Shown piece after piece: positions 47,866-61,460 of a stretch of DNA of 64,000 bases. A program made the translations under genes and the position numbers. Position 1 is the first letter of the stretch. The number at the start of each line of letters is the position of its first letter. The stretch is from Cherax quadricarinatus (lineage: Eukaryota > Arthropoda > Malacostraca > Decapoda > Parastacidae). The notes under the pieces were generated by a model. That model was not told the origin of the DNA. It saw only the letters and a list, made by a program, of their open reading frames with translations, and ran no database searches. Location of the stretch: the NCBI RefSeq assembly GCF_038502225.1, contig NC_091378.1, positions 3,571,449 through 3,635,448 of the forward strand. Direction: 5' to 3'.

Positions 47866-48230
47866 GGGCAGTGTCCTTGTTAGGAAAGTGTCCTTGTCAA
47901 GGCAGTGTCCTTGTTAGGAAAGTGTCCTTGTCAAGGCAGTGTCCTTGTCAGGGAAGTGTCCTTGTCATGGCAGTGTCCTTGTCAAGGCAGTGTCCTTGTC
48001 AAGGCAGTGTCCTTGTCAAGGCAGTGTCCTTGTCAGGGCAATGTCCTTGTCAACTCAGTGTCCTTGTCAGGGCAGTGTCCTTGTCAAGGCAGTGTCCTTG
48101 TCAGGGCAGTGTCCTTGTCAAGGCACTGTCTTCATCACGGCAGTGTCCCTGTCAGGGCAGTGTCCTTCTCGGGGAAGTGTCCTTGTCAAGGCACTGTCTT
48201 CATGAAGGCAGTGTCCTTGTCAGGACAGAG
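47866..48230 (+). repeat. 17-bp array, ~21 copies
   Basis: Unit AGTGTCCTTGTCAAGGC with GTTAGGA, GTCAGGG and CTTCATCA variants. CCTTGTCAAGG is a near palindrome. Open in all plus frames, but not a gene. Confidence 0.95.
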
Positions 48231-51200
48231 TCATCCCTGACCCTAGCTTAGGTAACCCCAGCTAGCTTAGGTCAGCCCCGCTAACCTAGGTCACCCCTGA
48301 CCCTAGTTTAGGTCACCCAAGCTAGCCAAGGTCACCCTTCACCCTAGCTTAGGTCACCCCAGCTAACCTAGGTCACCCCTGACCCTAGCTAAGGTCACCC
48401 CAGCTAGCCTAGGTCACACCTGACCCTAGTCTAAGTCATCCCAGCTAGCTAGGTCGCCCCTGACCCTAGCTTAGATCACCCAAGCTAACCTAGGTCACCC
48501 CTGGCCCTAGTCTAGGTCACGCCAGCTAGCTACATCACCCCTGACCCTAGCTTAGGTCACCCCCAGCTAGTCAGGCCACTCCTGATCCTATCCTAAGTCA
48601 CTTCTCACCCTACCTTAGGTCACGCCAGCTAATCTAAGTAACCTATGACCCTAGTCTAGGTCACTCCAGCTAGCTAGGTCGCCCATGGCCTTGGCTTAGG
48701 CCACCCCAGCTAACCAAGGTCACCCCTGGCCCTAGTCTAGGTCACGCCAGCTAGCTAGATCACCCCTGACCCTAGCTTAGGTCACCCCAGCTAACCTAGG
48801 TCACCCCTGGCCCTAGTATAGGTGACGCCAGCCAGCCAGGTCACCCGTGACCTTAGCCTGGGACACCCCAGCTAGCCAGGTCAACCGTGACCGTAGCCTA
48901 GGGCACCCCAGCTAGCCAGGTCACCCGTGACCGTAGCCTGGGACACCCCAGCAAGCCGAGTCACCCGTGACCGTAGCCTAGGACACCCCATCTAGCCAGG
49001 TCACCCGTGACCGTAGCCTAAGACACCCCAGCTAGCCAGGTCACTCGTGACCGTAGCTTCGGACACCCCAGCTAGCCAGATCACCCGGGACCGTAGCCTA
49101 GGACACCCCAGCTAGCCAGATCACCCGTGACCGTAGCCTGGGACACCCCAGCTGGCCATGTCACCCGTAACCATAGCCTAGGACACCCCAGCTAGCCAGG
49201 TCACCCGTGACCGTAGCCTGAGACACCCCAGCTAGCTAAGTCACCCGTGACCGTAGCCTAGGACACCCCAGCTAGCCAGGTCACCCGTGACCTTAGCCTA
49301 GGACACCCCAGTTAGCCAGGTCACCCGTGACCGTAGCCTAGGACACCCCAGCTAGCCAGGTCACCCGTGACCGTAGCCTAGGACACCCCAGCTAGCCAGA
49401 TCACCCGTGACCGTAGCCTGGGACACCCCAGCTAGCCAGGTCACCCGTAACCATTGCCTAGGACACCCCAACTAACCAGGTCACCCGTGACCGTAGCCTG
49501 GGACACCCCAGCTAGCCAGGTCACCCATGACCGTAGCCTGGAACACCCCAGCTAGCCAGATCACCCGTGACCGTAGCCTGGGACACCCCAGCTAGCCAGG
49601 TCACCCGTGACCGTAGCCTAGGACACCCCAGCTAGCCAGGTCACCCGTGACCGTAGCTTGGGGCACCCCAGTTAGCCAGGTCACCCGTGACCGTAGCCTG
49701 GGACACCCCAGCTAGCCAGGTCACCCGTGACCGTAGCTTGGGACACCCCAGCTAGCCAGATCACCCGTGACCGAAGCCTAGGACACCCCAGCTAGCCAGG
49801 TCACCCGTGACCATACCCTAGGACACCCCAGCTAGCCAGGTCACCCGTGACCGTAGCTTGAGACACCCCAGCTAGCCAGGTCACCCGTGACCGTAGCTTG
49901 GGGCACCCCTGCTAGCCAGGTCACCTGTGACCGTAGCCTGGGACACCCCAGCTAGCCAGGTCACCCGTGACCGTAGCTTCGGACACCCCAGCTAGCCACG
50001 TCACCCGTGACCGTAGCCTGGGACACCCCAGCTAGCCAGGTCACCCGTGATCGTAGCCTGAGACACCCCAGCTAGCCAGGTCACCCGTGACCGTAGCCTG
50101 GGACACCCCAGCTAGCCAGGTCACCCGTGACCGTAGCCTGGGACACCCCAGCTAGCCAGGTCACCCGTGACCGTAGCTTGGGACACCCCAGCTAGCCAGG
50201 TCACCCGTGACCGTAGCCTAGGACACCCCAGCTAGCCAGGTCACCCGTGACCGTAGCTTGGGACACCCCAGCTAGCCAAGTCACCCGTGACCGTAGCTTA
50301 GGACACCCCAGCTAGCCAGGTCACCTCTAGTGACCGTAGCCCTAGGGTCACCCGTGGCCGTAGCTTGGGGCCCCCATCTAGCCAGGTCACCCCAGTGACC
50401 GTAGCCTTGGGACACCCCAGCTAGCCAGGTCACCCGTGACCGTAGCTTAGCCAGGTCACCCGTGACACCCCAGCCAGCCAGGTCATCCGTGACCGTAGCC
50501 TGGGACACCCCAGCTAGCCAGGTCACCCGTCATCGTAGCCTGGGACACCCCAGCTAGCCATGTCACCCGTGACCGTAGCCTGGGACACCCCAGCTAGCCA
50601 GGTCACCCGTGACCGTAGCCTAGGACACCCCAGCTAGCCAGGTCACGCGTGACCGTAGCTTGGGGCACCCCAGTTAGCCAGGTCACCCGTGACCGTAGCC
50701 TGGGACACCCCAGCTAGCCAGGTCACCCGTGACCGTAGCTTGGGACACCCCAGCTAGCCAAGTCACCCGTGACCGTAGCTTAGGACACCCCTGCTAGCCA
50801 GGTCACCCGTGACCGTAGCCTGGGACACCCCAGCTAGCAGATCACCCGTGACTGTAGCTTGGGACACCCCAGCTAGCCAGGTCACCCGTGACCGTAGCCT
50901 GGGACACCCCAGCTAGCCAGGTCACCCGTGACCGTAGCTTGGGACACCCCAGCTAGCCAGGTCACCCGTGACCGTAGCTTGGGGCACCCCAGCTAGCCAG
51001 GTCACCCGTGACCGTAGCTTGGGACACCCCAGCTAGCCAGATCACCCGTGACCGTAGCTTGAGACACCCCAGCTAGCCAGGTCACCCGTGACCGTAGCCT
51101 GGGACACCCCAGCTAGCCAGGTCACCCGTGACCGTAGCCTTGGGACACCCCAACTAGTCAGGTCACCCGTGACCATAGCCTGGGACACCCCAGCTAGCCA

Positions 51201-54200
51201 GGTCACCCGTGACCGTAGCCAGGGACACCCCAGCTAGCCAGTCACGCGTGACCGTAACCTAGGACACCCCAGCTAGCCAGGTCACCCGTGACCGTAGCCT
51301 CGGACACCCCAGCTAGCAAAGTCACCCGTGACCGTAGCCTGGGACACCCCAGCTGGGCAGGTCACTCGTGACCGTAGCCTAGGACACCCCAGCTAGCCAA
51401 GTCACCCGTGACCATTGCCTGGAACACACCAGCTAGCCAGGTCACCTGTGACCGTAGCCTAGGACATCCCAGCTAGCCAGGTCACCCGTGACCGTAGCCT
51501 GGGACACCCCAACTAGAGAGGTCACCCGTGACCGTAGCTTGGGACACCCCAGCTAGCCAGATCACCCGTGACCGTAGCCTAGGACACCCCAGCTAGCCAG
51601 GTCACCCGTGACCATACCCTAGGACACCCCAGCTAGCCAGGTCATCCGTGACCGTAGCCTGGGACACCCCAGCTAGCCAGGTCACCCGTGACCGTAGCTT
51701 GGGACACCCCAGCTAGCCAGGTCACCCGTGACCGTAGCCTGGGACACCCCAGCTAGCCAGGTCACCCGTGACCGTAGCCTGGGACACCCCAGCTAGCCAG
51801 GTCACCCGTGACCGTAGCTTGGGACACCCCAGCTAGCCACGTCACCCTTGACCGTAGCCTGAGACACCCCAGCTAGCCAGGTCACCCGTGACCGTAGCCT
51901 GGGACACCCCAGCTAGCCAGGTCACCCGTGACCGTAGCTTGGGACACCCCAGCTAGCCAAGTCACCCGTGACCGTAGCTTAGGACACCCCAGCTAGCCAG
52001 GTCACCTGTGACCATACCCTAGGACATCCCATCTAGCCAGGTCACCCGTGACCGTAGCTTGGGACACCCCAACTAGCCAGGTCACCCGTGACCGTAGCTT
52101 GGGGCACCCCAGCTAGCCAGGTCACCCGTGACCGTAGCCTGGGACACCCCAGCTAAACAGATCACCCGCCTAGGGACACCCCAGGTAGCAGATCACCCGT
52201 GACCGTAGCTTGGGACACCCCAGCTAGCCAGGTCACCCGTGACCGTAGCCTGGGACACCCCAGCTAGCCAGGTCACCCGTGACCGTAGCGTAGGACACCC
52301 CAGCTAGCCAGGTCACCCGTGACCGTAGCCTGGGACACCCCAGCTAGCCAGGTCACCCGTGACCGTAGCTTAGGACACCCCAGCTACCCAGGTCACCTGT
52401 GACCATACCCTAGGACACCCCATCTAGCCAGGTCACCCGTGACAATAGCTTGGGGCACCCCAGCCAGCCAGGTCACCCGTGACCGTAGCCTGGGACACCC
52501 CAGCTAGCCAGGTCACCCGTGACCGTAGCTTGGGACACCCCAGCTAGCCAGGTCACCCGTGACCGTAGCCTGGGACACCCCAGCTAGCCAGGTCACCCGT
52601 GACCGTAGCCTGGGACACCCCAGCTAGCCAGGTCACCCGTGACCGTAGCCTGGGACACCCCAGCTAGCCACGTCACCCCTGACCGTAGCCTGAGACACCC
52701 CAGCTAGCCAGGTCACCCGTGACCGTAGCCTAGGACACCCCAGCTAGCCAGGTCACCCGTGACCGTAGCTTGGGGCACCCCAGTTAGCCAGGTCACCCGT
52801 GACCGTAGCCTGGGACACCCCAGCTAGCCAGGTCACCCGTGACCGTAGCTTGGGACACCCCAGCTAGCCAAGTCACCCGTGACCGTAGCTTAGGACACCC
52901 CAGCTAGCCAGGTCACCAGTGACCCTAGCCATAGGACATCCCATCTAGCCAGGTCACCCGTGACCGTAGCTTAGCCAGGTCACACCCCTGGGACACCCCA
53001 GCTAGCCAGGTCACCCGTGACCGTAGCTTGGGGCACCCCAGCTAGCCAGGTCACCCGTGACCGTAGCCTGGGACACCCCAGCTAGCAGATCACCCGTGAC
53101 CGTAGCTTGGGACACCCCAGCTAGCCAGGTCACCCGTGACCGTAGCCTGGGACACCCCAGCTAGCCAGGTCACCCGTGACCGTAGCCTGGGACACCCCAG
53201 CTAGCCAGGTCACCCGTGACCGTAGCCTGGGACACCCCAGCTAGCCAGGTCACCCGTGACCGTAGCCTGGGACACCCCAGCTAGCCAGGTCACCCGTGAC
53301 CGTAGCCTGGGACACCCCAGCTAGCCAGGTCACCCGTGACCGTAGCCCACCCCAGCTGAGGTCACCCGTGACCGCCTGGGACACCCCAGCTAGCCAGGTC
53401 ACCCGTGACCGTAGCCTGGGACACCCCAGCTAGCCAGGTCACCCGTGACCGTAGCCTGGGACACCCAGCTAGCCAGGTCACCCGTGACCGTAGCCTGGGA
53501 CACCCCAGCTAGCCAGGTCACCCGTGACCGTAGCCTGGGACACCCCAGCTAGCAAGGTCACCCGTGACCGTAGCCTGGGACACCCCAGCTAGCCAGGTCA
53601 CCCGTGACCGTAGCTTGGGACACCCCAGCTAGCCAGGTCACCCGTGGCCGTAGCTTGGGGCACCCCATCTAGCCAGGTCATCCGTGACCGTAGCCTGGGA
53701 CACCCCAGCTAGCCAGGTCACCCGTGATCGTAGCTTGGGATACCCCAGCTAGCCAGGTCACCCGTGACCGTAGCCTGGGACACCCCAGCTAGCCAGGTCA
53801 CCCGTGACCGTAGCCTGGGACACCCCAGCTAGCCAGGTCACCCGTGACCGTAGCCTGGGACACCCCAGCTAGCCAGGTCACCCGTGACCGTAGCCTGGGA
53901 CACCCCAGCTAGCCAGGTCACCCGTGACCGTAGCCTGGGACACCCCAGCTAGCCAGGTCACCCGTGACCGTAGCCTGGGACACCCCAGCTAGCCAGGTCA
54001 CCCGTGACCGTAGCCTGGGACACCCCAGCTAGCCAAGGTCACCCGTGACCGTAGCCTGGGACACCCCAACTAGCCAGGTCACCCGTGACCGTAGCCTAGG
54101 ACACCCCAGCTAGCCAGGTCACCCGTGACCGTAGCCTGGGACACCCCAGCTAGCCAGGTCACCCGTGACCGTAGCGTAGGACACCCCAGCTAGCCAGGTC

Positions 54201-57200
54201 ACCCGTGACCGTAGCCTGGGACACCCCAGCTAGCCAGGCCACCCGTGACCGTAGCGTAGGACACCCCAGCTAGCCAGGTCACCCGTGACCGTAGCCTGGG
54301 ACACCCCAGCTAGCCAGGTCACCCGTGACCGTAGCTTGGGACACCCCAGCTAGCCAGGTCACCCGTGACCGTAGCCTGGGACACCCCAGCTAGCCAGGTC
54401 ACCCGTGACCGTAGCCTGAGACACCCCAGCTAGCCAGGTCACCCGTGACCGTAGCCTGGGACACCCCAGCTAGCCAGGTCACCCATGACCGTAGCCTGAG
54501 ACACCCCAGCTAGCCAGGTCACCCGTGACCGTACCCTGGGACACCCCAGCTAGCCAGGTCACCCGTGATCGTAGCTTGGGTCACCCCAGCTAGCCAGGTC
54601 ACCCGTGACCGTAGCTTGGGACAACCCAGCTAGCCAGGTCACCCGTGACCATACCCTAGGACACCCCATCTAGCCAGGTCACCCGTGACCGTCGCTTGGG
54701 ACACCCCAGCTAGCCAGGTCACCCGTGACCGTAGCCTAGGACACCCCAGCTAGCTAGGTCACCCGTGACCGTAGCCTGGGACACCCCAGCTAGCCAGGTC
54801 ACCCGTGACCGTAGCCTGGGACACCCCAGCTAGCCAGGTCACCCGTGACCGTAGCCTGGGACACCCCAGCTAGCCAGGTCACCCGTGACCGTAGCCTGGG
54901 ACACCCCAGCTAGCCAGGTCACCCGTGACCGTAGCTTGGGACACCCCAGCTAGCCAGGTCACCCGTGACCGTAGCTTGGGACACCCCAGCTAGCCAGGTC
55001 ACCCGTGACCATAGCTTGGGGCACCCCAGCCAGCCAGGTCACCCGTGACCGTAGCCTGGGACACCCCAGCTAGCCAGGTCACCCGTGACCGTAGCTTGGG
55101 ACACCCCAGCTAGCCAGGTCACCCGTGACCGTAGCCTGGGACACCCCAGCTAGCCAGGTCACCCGTGACCGTAGCCTGGGACACCCCAGCTAGCCAGGTC
55201 ACCCGTGACCGTAGCCTGGGACACCCCAGCTAGCCAGGTCACCCGTGACCGTAGCCTGGGACACCCCAGCTAGCCAGGTCACCCGTGACCGTAGCCTGGG
55301 ACACCCCAGCTAGCCAGGTCACCCGTGACCGTAGCCAGGTGGGTAGCACCCCAGCTAGCCAGGTCACCCGTGACCGTAGCCTGGGACACCCCAGCTAGCC
55401 AGGTCACCCGTGACCGTAGCCTGGGACACCCCAGCTAGCCAGGTCACCCGTGACCGTAGCCTGGGACACCCCAGCTAGCCAGGTCACCCGTGACCGTAGC
55501 CTGGGACACCCCAGCTAGCCAGGTCACCCGTGACCGTAGCCTGGGACACCCCAGCTAGCCAGGTCACCCGTGACCGTAGCCTGGGTCACCCGTGACCCCA
55601 GCTAGCCAGGTCACCCGTGACCGTAGCTTAGGACACCCCAGCTAGCCAGGTCACCCGTGACCGTAGCCTGGGACACCCCCAGCTAGCCAGGTCACCCGTG
55701 ACCGTAGCCTGGGACACCCCAGCTAGCCAGGTCACCCGTGACCGTAGCCTGGGACACCCCAGCTAGCCAGGTCACCCGTGACCGTAGCCTGGGACACCCC
55801 AGCTAGCCAGGTCACCCGTGACCGTAGCCTGGGACACCCCAGCTAGCCAGGTCACCCGTGACCGTAGCCTGGGACACCCCAGCTAGCCAGGTCACCCGTG
55901 ACCGTAGCCTGGGACACCCCAGCTAGCCAGGTCACCCGTGACCGTAGCCTGGGACACCCCAGCTAGCCAGGTCACCCGTGACCGTAGCCTGGGACACCCC
56001 AGCTAGCCAGGTCACCCGTGACCGTAGCCTGGGACACCCCAGCTAGCCAGGTCACCCGTGACCGTAGCCTGGGACACCCCAGCTAGCCAGGTCACCCGTG
56101 ACCGTAGCCTGGGACACCCCAGCTAGCCAGGTCACCCGTGACCGTAGCCTGGGACACCCCAGCTAGCCAGGTCACCCGTGACCGTAGCCTGGGACACCCC
56201 AGCTAGCCAGGTCACCCGTGACCGTAGCCTAGGACACCCCAGCTAGCCAGGTCACCCGTGACCGTAGCCTGGGACACCCCAGCTAGCCAGGTCACCCGTG
56301 ACCGTAGCCTGGGACACCCCAGCTAGCCAGGTCACTCGTGACCGTAGCCTGGGACACCCCAGCTAGCCAGGTCACCCGTGACCGTAGCCTGGGACACCCC
56401 AGCTAGCCAGGTCACCCGTGACCGTAGCCTGGGACACCCCAGCTAGCCAGGTCACTCGTGACCGTAGCCTGGGACACCCCAGCTAGCCAGGTCACCCGTG
56501 ACCGTAGCCTGGGACACCCCAGCTAGCCAGGTCACTCGTGACCGTAGCCTGGGACACCCCAGCTAGCCAGGTCACCCGTGACCGTAGCCTGGGACACCCC
56601 AGCTAGCCAGGTCACTCGTGACCGTAGCCTGGGACACCCCAGCTAGCCAGGTCACCCGTGACCGTAGCTTAGGACACCCCAGCTAGCCAGGTCACCCGTG
56701 ACCGTAGCCTGGGACACCCCAGCTAGCCAGGTCACCCGTGACCTTAGCCTGGGACACCCCAGCTAGCCAGGTCACTCGTGACCGTAGCCTGGGACACCCC
56801 AGCTAGCCAGGTCACCCGTGACCGTAGCCTGGGACACCCCAGCTAGCCAGGTCACCCGTGACCGTAGCCTGGGACACCCCAGCTAGCCAGGTCACCCGTG
56901 ACCGTAGCTTAGGACACCCCAGCTAGCCAGGTCACCCGTGACCGTAGCCTGGGACACCCCAGCTAGCCAGGTCACCCGTGACCGTAGCTTAGGACACCCC
57001 AGCTAGCCAGGTCACCCGTGACCGTAGCCTGGGACACCCCAGCTAGCCAGGTCACCCGTGACCGTAGCCTGGGACACCCCAGCTAGCCAGGTCACTCGTG
57101 ACCGTAGCCTGGGACACCCCAGCTAGCCAGGTCACCCGTGACCGTAGCCTGGGACACCCCAGCTAGCCAGGTCACCCGTGACCGTAGCCTGGGACACCCC

Positions 57201-57318
57201 AGCTAGCCAGGTCACTCGTGACCGTAGCCTGGGACACCCCAGCTAGCCAGGTCACCCGTGACCGTAGCCTGGGACACCCCAGCTAGCCAGGTCACCCGTG
57301 ACCGTAGCCTGGGACACC
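48231..57318 (+). repeat. 40-bp satellite, ~225 copies, 9.1 kb
   Basis: Unit is GACCGTAGCCTGGGACACCC plus CAGCTAGCCAGGTCACCCGT. The first 600 bp are strongly diverged (GACCCTAGCTTAGGTCACCC forms). 48.8-53 kb holds many variants (TTGGG, CTAGG, CATAC, TAAGC). From about 55.6 kb to the end copies are nearly identical apart from CCTGGG/TTAGGA and CCCGTG/CTCGTG changes. Partial units occur near 50,330-50,470, 52,975, 53,340 and 55,580. GGTCACCCGTGACC (6-bp dyad) and GCTAGC are present in almost every unit. Confidence 0.98.
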
Positions 57319-57400
57319 CGTGTGTGATTCCCTACTTGTGGTTGCAGGGGGTCGAGTCACGGCTCCTGGCGTGGCCAACATGAACCCTGGTGCTCACCTA
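57319..57400 (-). mobile_element. LINE 3'-UTR fragment at satellite edge
   Basis: CCTACTTGTGGTTGCAGGGG, GTCGAGTCACGGCTCCTGGC match the LINE 3' UTR seen at 1,581-1,661 and 14,257-14,331. The satellite unit is cut within CACCCGT and followed by GTGTG, so the array ends exactly on this fragment. Confidence 0.75.
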
Positions 57401-57736
<336 letters not shown>

Positions 57737-58262
57737 AATACCAGGCGGAGGAACACTGAGTACCCTATTGTTGATAGCCGCCATGATACCATAGACGACA
57801 TGAATGCTCAGTCAACCCTCTTTTGTTTCCTTGATTATAGGTGCTGCAAAGAGGATCCAAGTCCCTTGCCCAAGGGGACCCAATCCTCCAACATGGCATC
57901 AAAGAGGACTCTTGCCCAGTCTTCCACACACTTATTATACAACAGAGCATTCGGCACCTATCTCACTTGCAACGCTAGCCCATGCGAATTTAGCGCCTAT
58001 TTTCCAATGATTTAATTAAAAAAACTAATTTTGATTTATTTTGTGAAATTAAAAAGGATAGTGAAGGTCTCTAAGGCGGGAAATAACCAGTTAGAGAAGT
58101 GCCCTGTGATTCGACCCCCTCCCACTTACCAAGAAAGGACAAGACATACATATATAACACGGTACCCGTGCGGGTTTATCAGAAGGTGGCCCTCCTATAT
58201 TTACATACCTGATGCTCCTTGATAAGGAGCATTGACCTTCATTTTTTTTCCTTATTGTTTCT
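57737..58262. other. Unique-looking spacer, no gene called
   Basis: Short overlapping frames on both strands (plus strand to 58,015; minus strand 57,950-57,765). None gives a recognisable domain. Possibly part of an unidentified dispersed repeat. Confidence 0.45.
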
Positions 58263-59285
58263 TGAAGAAAGGCGAAGAAATTTTGGGTTTTCTTAAAGAC
58301 AACTGAAGACAAATTTGACTTTCTTGGAGACAATTGAAGACAAATTTTGTTTTCTTGGAGACAATTGAAGACAAATTTTGTTTTCTTGGAGACAATTAAA
58401 GAAAAATTTGACTTTCTTGGAGACAATTGAAGAAAATTTGACTTTCTTGGAGACAATTGAAGAAAATTTGACTTTCCTGGAGACAATTGAAGAAAATTTG
58501 ACTTTCTTGGAGACAATTGAAGACAAATTTGACTTTCCTGGAGATAATTGAAGACAAATTTGACTTTCCTGGAGACAATTGAAGAAAATTTGACTTTCTT
58601 GGAGACAATTGAAGAAAATTTGACTTTCTTGGAGACAATTGAAGAAAATTTGACTTTCTTGGAGACAATTGAAGAAAATTTGACTTTCCTGGAGACAATT
58701 GAAGAAAATTTGACTTTCTTGGAGACAATTGAAGACAAATTTGACTTTCTTGGAGACAATTGAAGACAAATTTGACTTTCCTGGAGATAATTGAAGACAA
58801 ATTTGACTTTCCTGGAGACAATTGAAGAAAATTTGACTTTCTTGGAGACAATTGAAGAAAATTTGACTTTCTTGGAGACAATTGAAGAAAATTTGACTTT
58901 CTTGGAGAAAACTGAAGAAAATTTGACTTTCTTGGAGACAATTGAAGAAAATTTGACTTTCTTGGAGACAATTGAAGACAAATTTGACTTTCTTGGAGAC
59001 AATTGAAGAAAAATTGACTTTCCTGGAGACAATTGAAGAAAATTTGACTTTCCTGGAGACAATTGAAGAAAATTTGACTTTCTTGGAGACAATTGAAGAC
59101 AAATTTGACTTTCTTGGAGACAATTGAAGACAAATTTGACTTTCTTGGAGACAATTGAAGACAAATTTGATTTTCTTGGAGACAATTGAAGACAAATTTG
59201 GTTTTTTGAAGACAATTGAAGACAAAATTCACTTTCTTGGAGACAATTGAAGACAAAATTCACTTTCTTGACGATACTTTTGGTT
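58263..59285 (+). repeat. 30/31-bp array, ~33 copies
   Basis: Units of GACAATTGAAGAAAATTTGA plus CTTTCTTGGA (30 bp) or with GAAGACAAATTTG (31 bp). Blocks at 58,548-58,763 and 58,791-59,006 are near copies 243 bp apart. The array sits in open minus-strand frames up to 421 codons that read Leu/Ser/Gln/Lys repeats; spurious. Confidence 0.96.
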
Positions 59286-59430
59286 GTCTTGAAGAGAAGT
59301 GAAGAAAACTTGACTCTCCTTAAAGAAACACAGAAATATTTTAATTTTCTTAACACTGGAGGAATATTTTCTTGACAATAAAGTAACTTAATTATTTTAG
59401 ATAATCGTCAACAAAGAAAATGGATTCATT

Positions 59431-59486
59431 AATGTGATTATTATAATTATTATTATTTTATTATTATTATTATTTTTATTATTATT

Positions 59487-59543
<57 letters not shown>

Positions 59544-59562
59544 ATTATTATTATTATTATTA

Positions 59563-59616
<54 letters not shown>

Positions 59617-59625
59617 GTTTTACTA
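59431..59625 (+). repeat. (TTA)n-(TTG)n-(TTA)n microsatellite
   Basis: Trinucleotide runs with a central block of about 20 TTG units. Confidence 0.96.
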
Positions 59626-59694
59626 GTAATAAAACAATCTTAGTAAGAAAGATCTTAGTATATTTCACTGACATAGCAACGGACACGTACATTA

Positions 59695-60300
59695 GCTCCT
59701 GATGCAGTAAAGAACACGTACATGAGCTCCTGATACAGTAAAGGACACGTACTTCTCCTGATGCAGTAAAGGACACGTACTTCTCCTGATGCAGTAAAGG
59801 ACACGTACTTCTGGTACAGTAAAGGACACGTACTTCTCCTGATGCAGTAAAGGACACGTACTTCTGATGCAGTAAAGGACACGTACTTCTCCTGATGCAG
59901 TAAAGGACACGTACTTCTCCTGATGCAGTAAAGGACACGTACTTCTGATGCAGTAAAGGACACGTACTTCTGATGCAGTAAAGGACACGTACTTCTCCTG
60001 ACGCAGTTAAGGACACGAACGTGAGGTCCTGACACTTTAAAAGACACGTATTTGAGGCTCCTGACGCAGTAAAGAATAACTAAGTAAGTTCCTAATGCAG
60101 TAAAAAACACGTACGTGAGCTCCTGACGCAGGGAAGAACACGTACGTGAGCTTCTGACGCCGGGAAGAACACGTACGAACACTCCTGACGCCGAGAAGAA
60201 TATGTACGAAAGCTCCCGACCCCAGGAAAAAACGAACGTGAGCTTCTGACGTTGGTAAGAACACGTACAAACGCTCCTGACGCCGGAAACTGACACCTAC
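59695..60300 (+). repeat. 25/28-bp array, degenerate right half
   Basis: Unit GATGCAGTAAAGGACACGTA plus CTTCT or CTTCTCCT. 59,755-60,000 is homogeneous. From 60,000 to 60,300 units diverge (CTGACGC(A/C)GG, GAACACGTACG). Confidence 0.94.
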
Positions 60301-60512
60301 GAGAGTTTCCGACTGCTGACGGACGCTGTCAGCAACCCCTGACACTAAGCTGACTAGCAACGTCCATTAATAAAGCTAAATAATGATACTTTGAGACGTT
60401 GCTGACGTCCTAATAACGTACAGGATGTACTTACTGACATCAATTACAGGTCAGAGCGAAGACTTTTCACTCAATAATTATAGTGAAGACGTTTCGCCCA
60501 GTGTCACTCCGT
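60301..60512. other. Short spacer
   Basis: Contains one GACGTTTCGCCC motif (60,488-60,499). No gene. Confidence 0.55.
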
Positions 60513-61035
<523 letters not shown>

Positions 61036-61037
<2 letters not shown>

Positions 61038-61460
61038 TCAATATCACGTTACCTTAAATTCTGGTAACCTCAGCACCTCGAGAATTTATTAAAATTGCTT
61101 CCCCAATAATTGTAATTATTGCCTAGACGTTTCTCACAATTTCCTGCCTCTAGCCTCTTCAGAATTATCATAACAGAATTATTGAGAATTATTTTTCGAG
61201 AATTATTGGGCAATATGGAGAATTATTTTCTCGAGAATCGGTTGGAATTATAATTATTTTAAAGGGTTTAGTGAGCATTATTGGGAATTATTTTTCGAGA
61301 ATTAGTGAGAATTATTAATAGGGCCTAAAATTACTTTTTCAGTAATTATTTCTTTAATCACCAGGGGAATTAAGAGGTATTTTATCCTCCCCTTCCTTGG
61401 ATCAAACCTGACTGCCGCTCACTCCCCCTTGGCGTACTATGGCCGTACGCACAACAGTGC
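61036..61460. other. AT-rich spacer with short direct repeats
   Basis: GAGAATTATTTTTCGAGAAT (about 61,185) and GGGAATTATTTTTCGAGAAT (about 61,283) are direct copies, with further GAGAATTATT words. No coding region. Confidence 0.6.

Noticed and set aside
48231..57318. CRISPR-like array
   Set aside because: Units are contiguous with no unique spacers of constant length, and the setting is eukaryotic. The same holds for all other arrays here.
57765..58015. Small opposing frames after the (TC)n run
   Set aside because: Overlap each other on both strands, have no recognisable domain, and the plus one begins inside the microsatellite.
58091..59356. 421-codon minus-strand frame of Leu/Ser/Gln/Lys repeats
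   Set aside because: Composed of the 30/31-bp array, with overlapping frames equally open.
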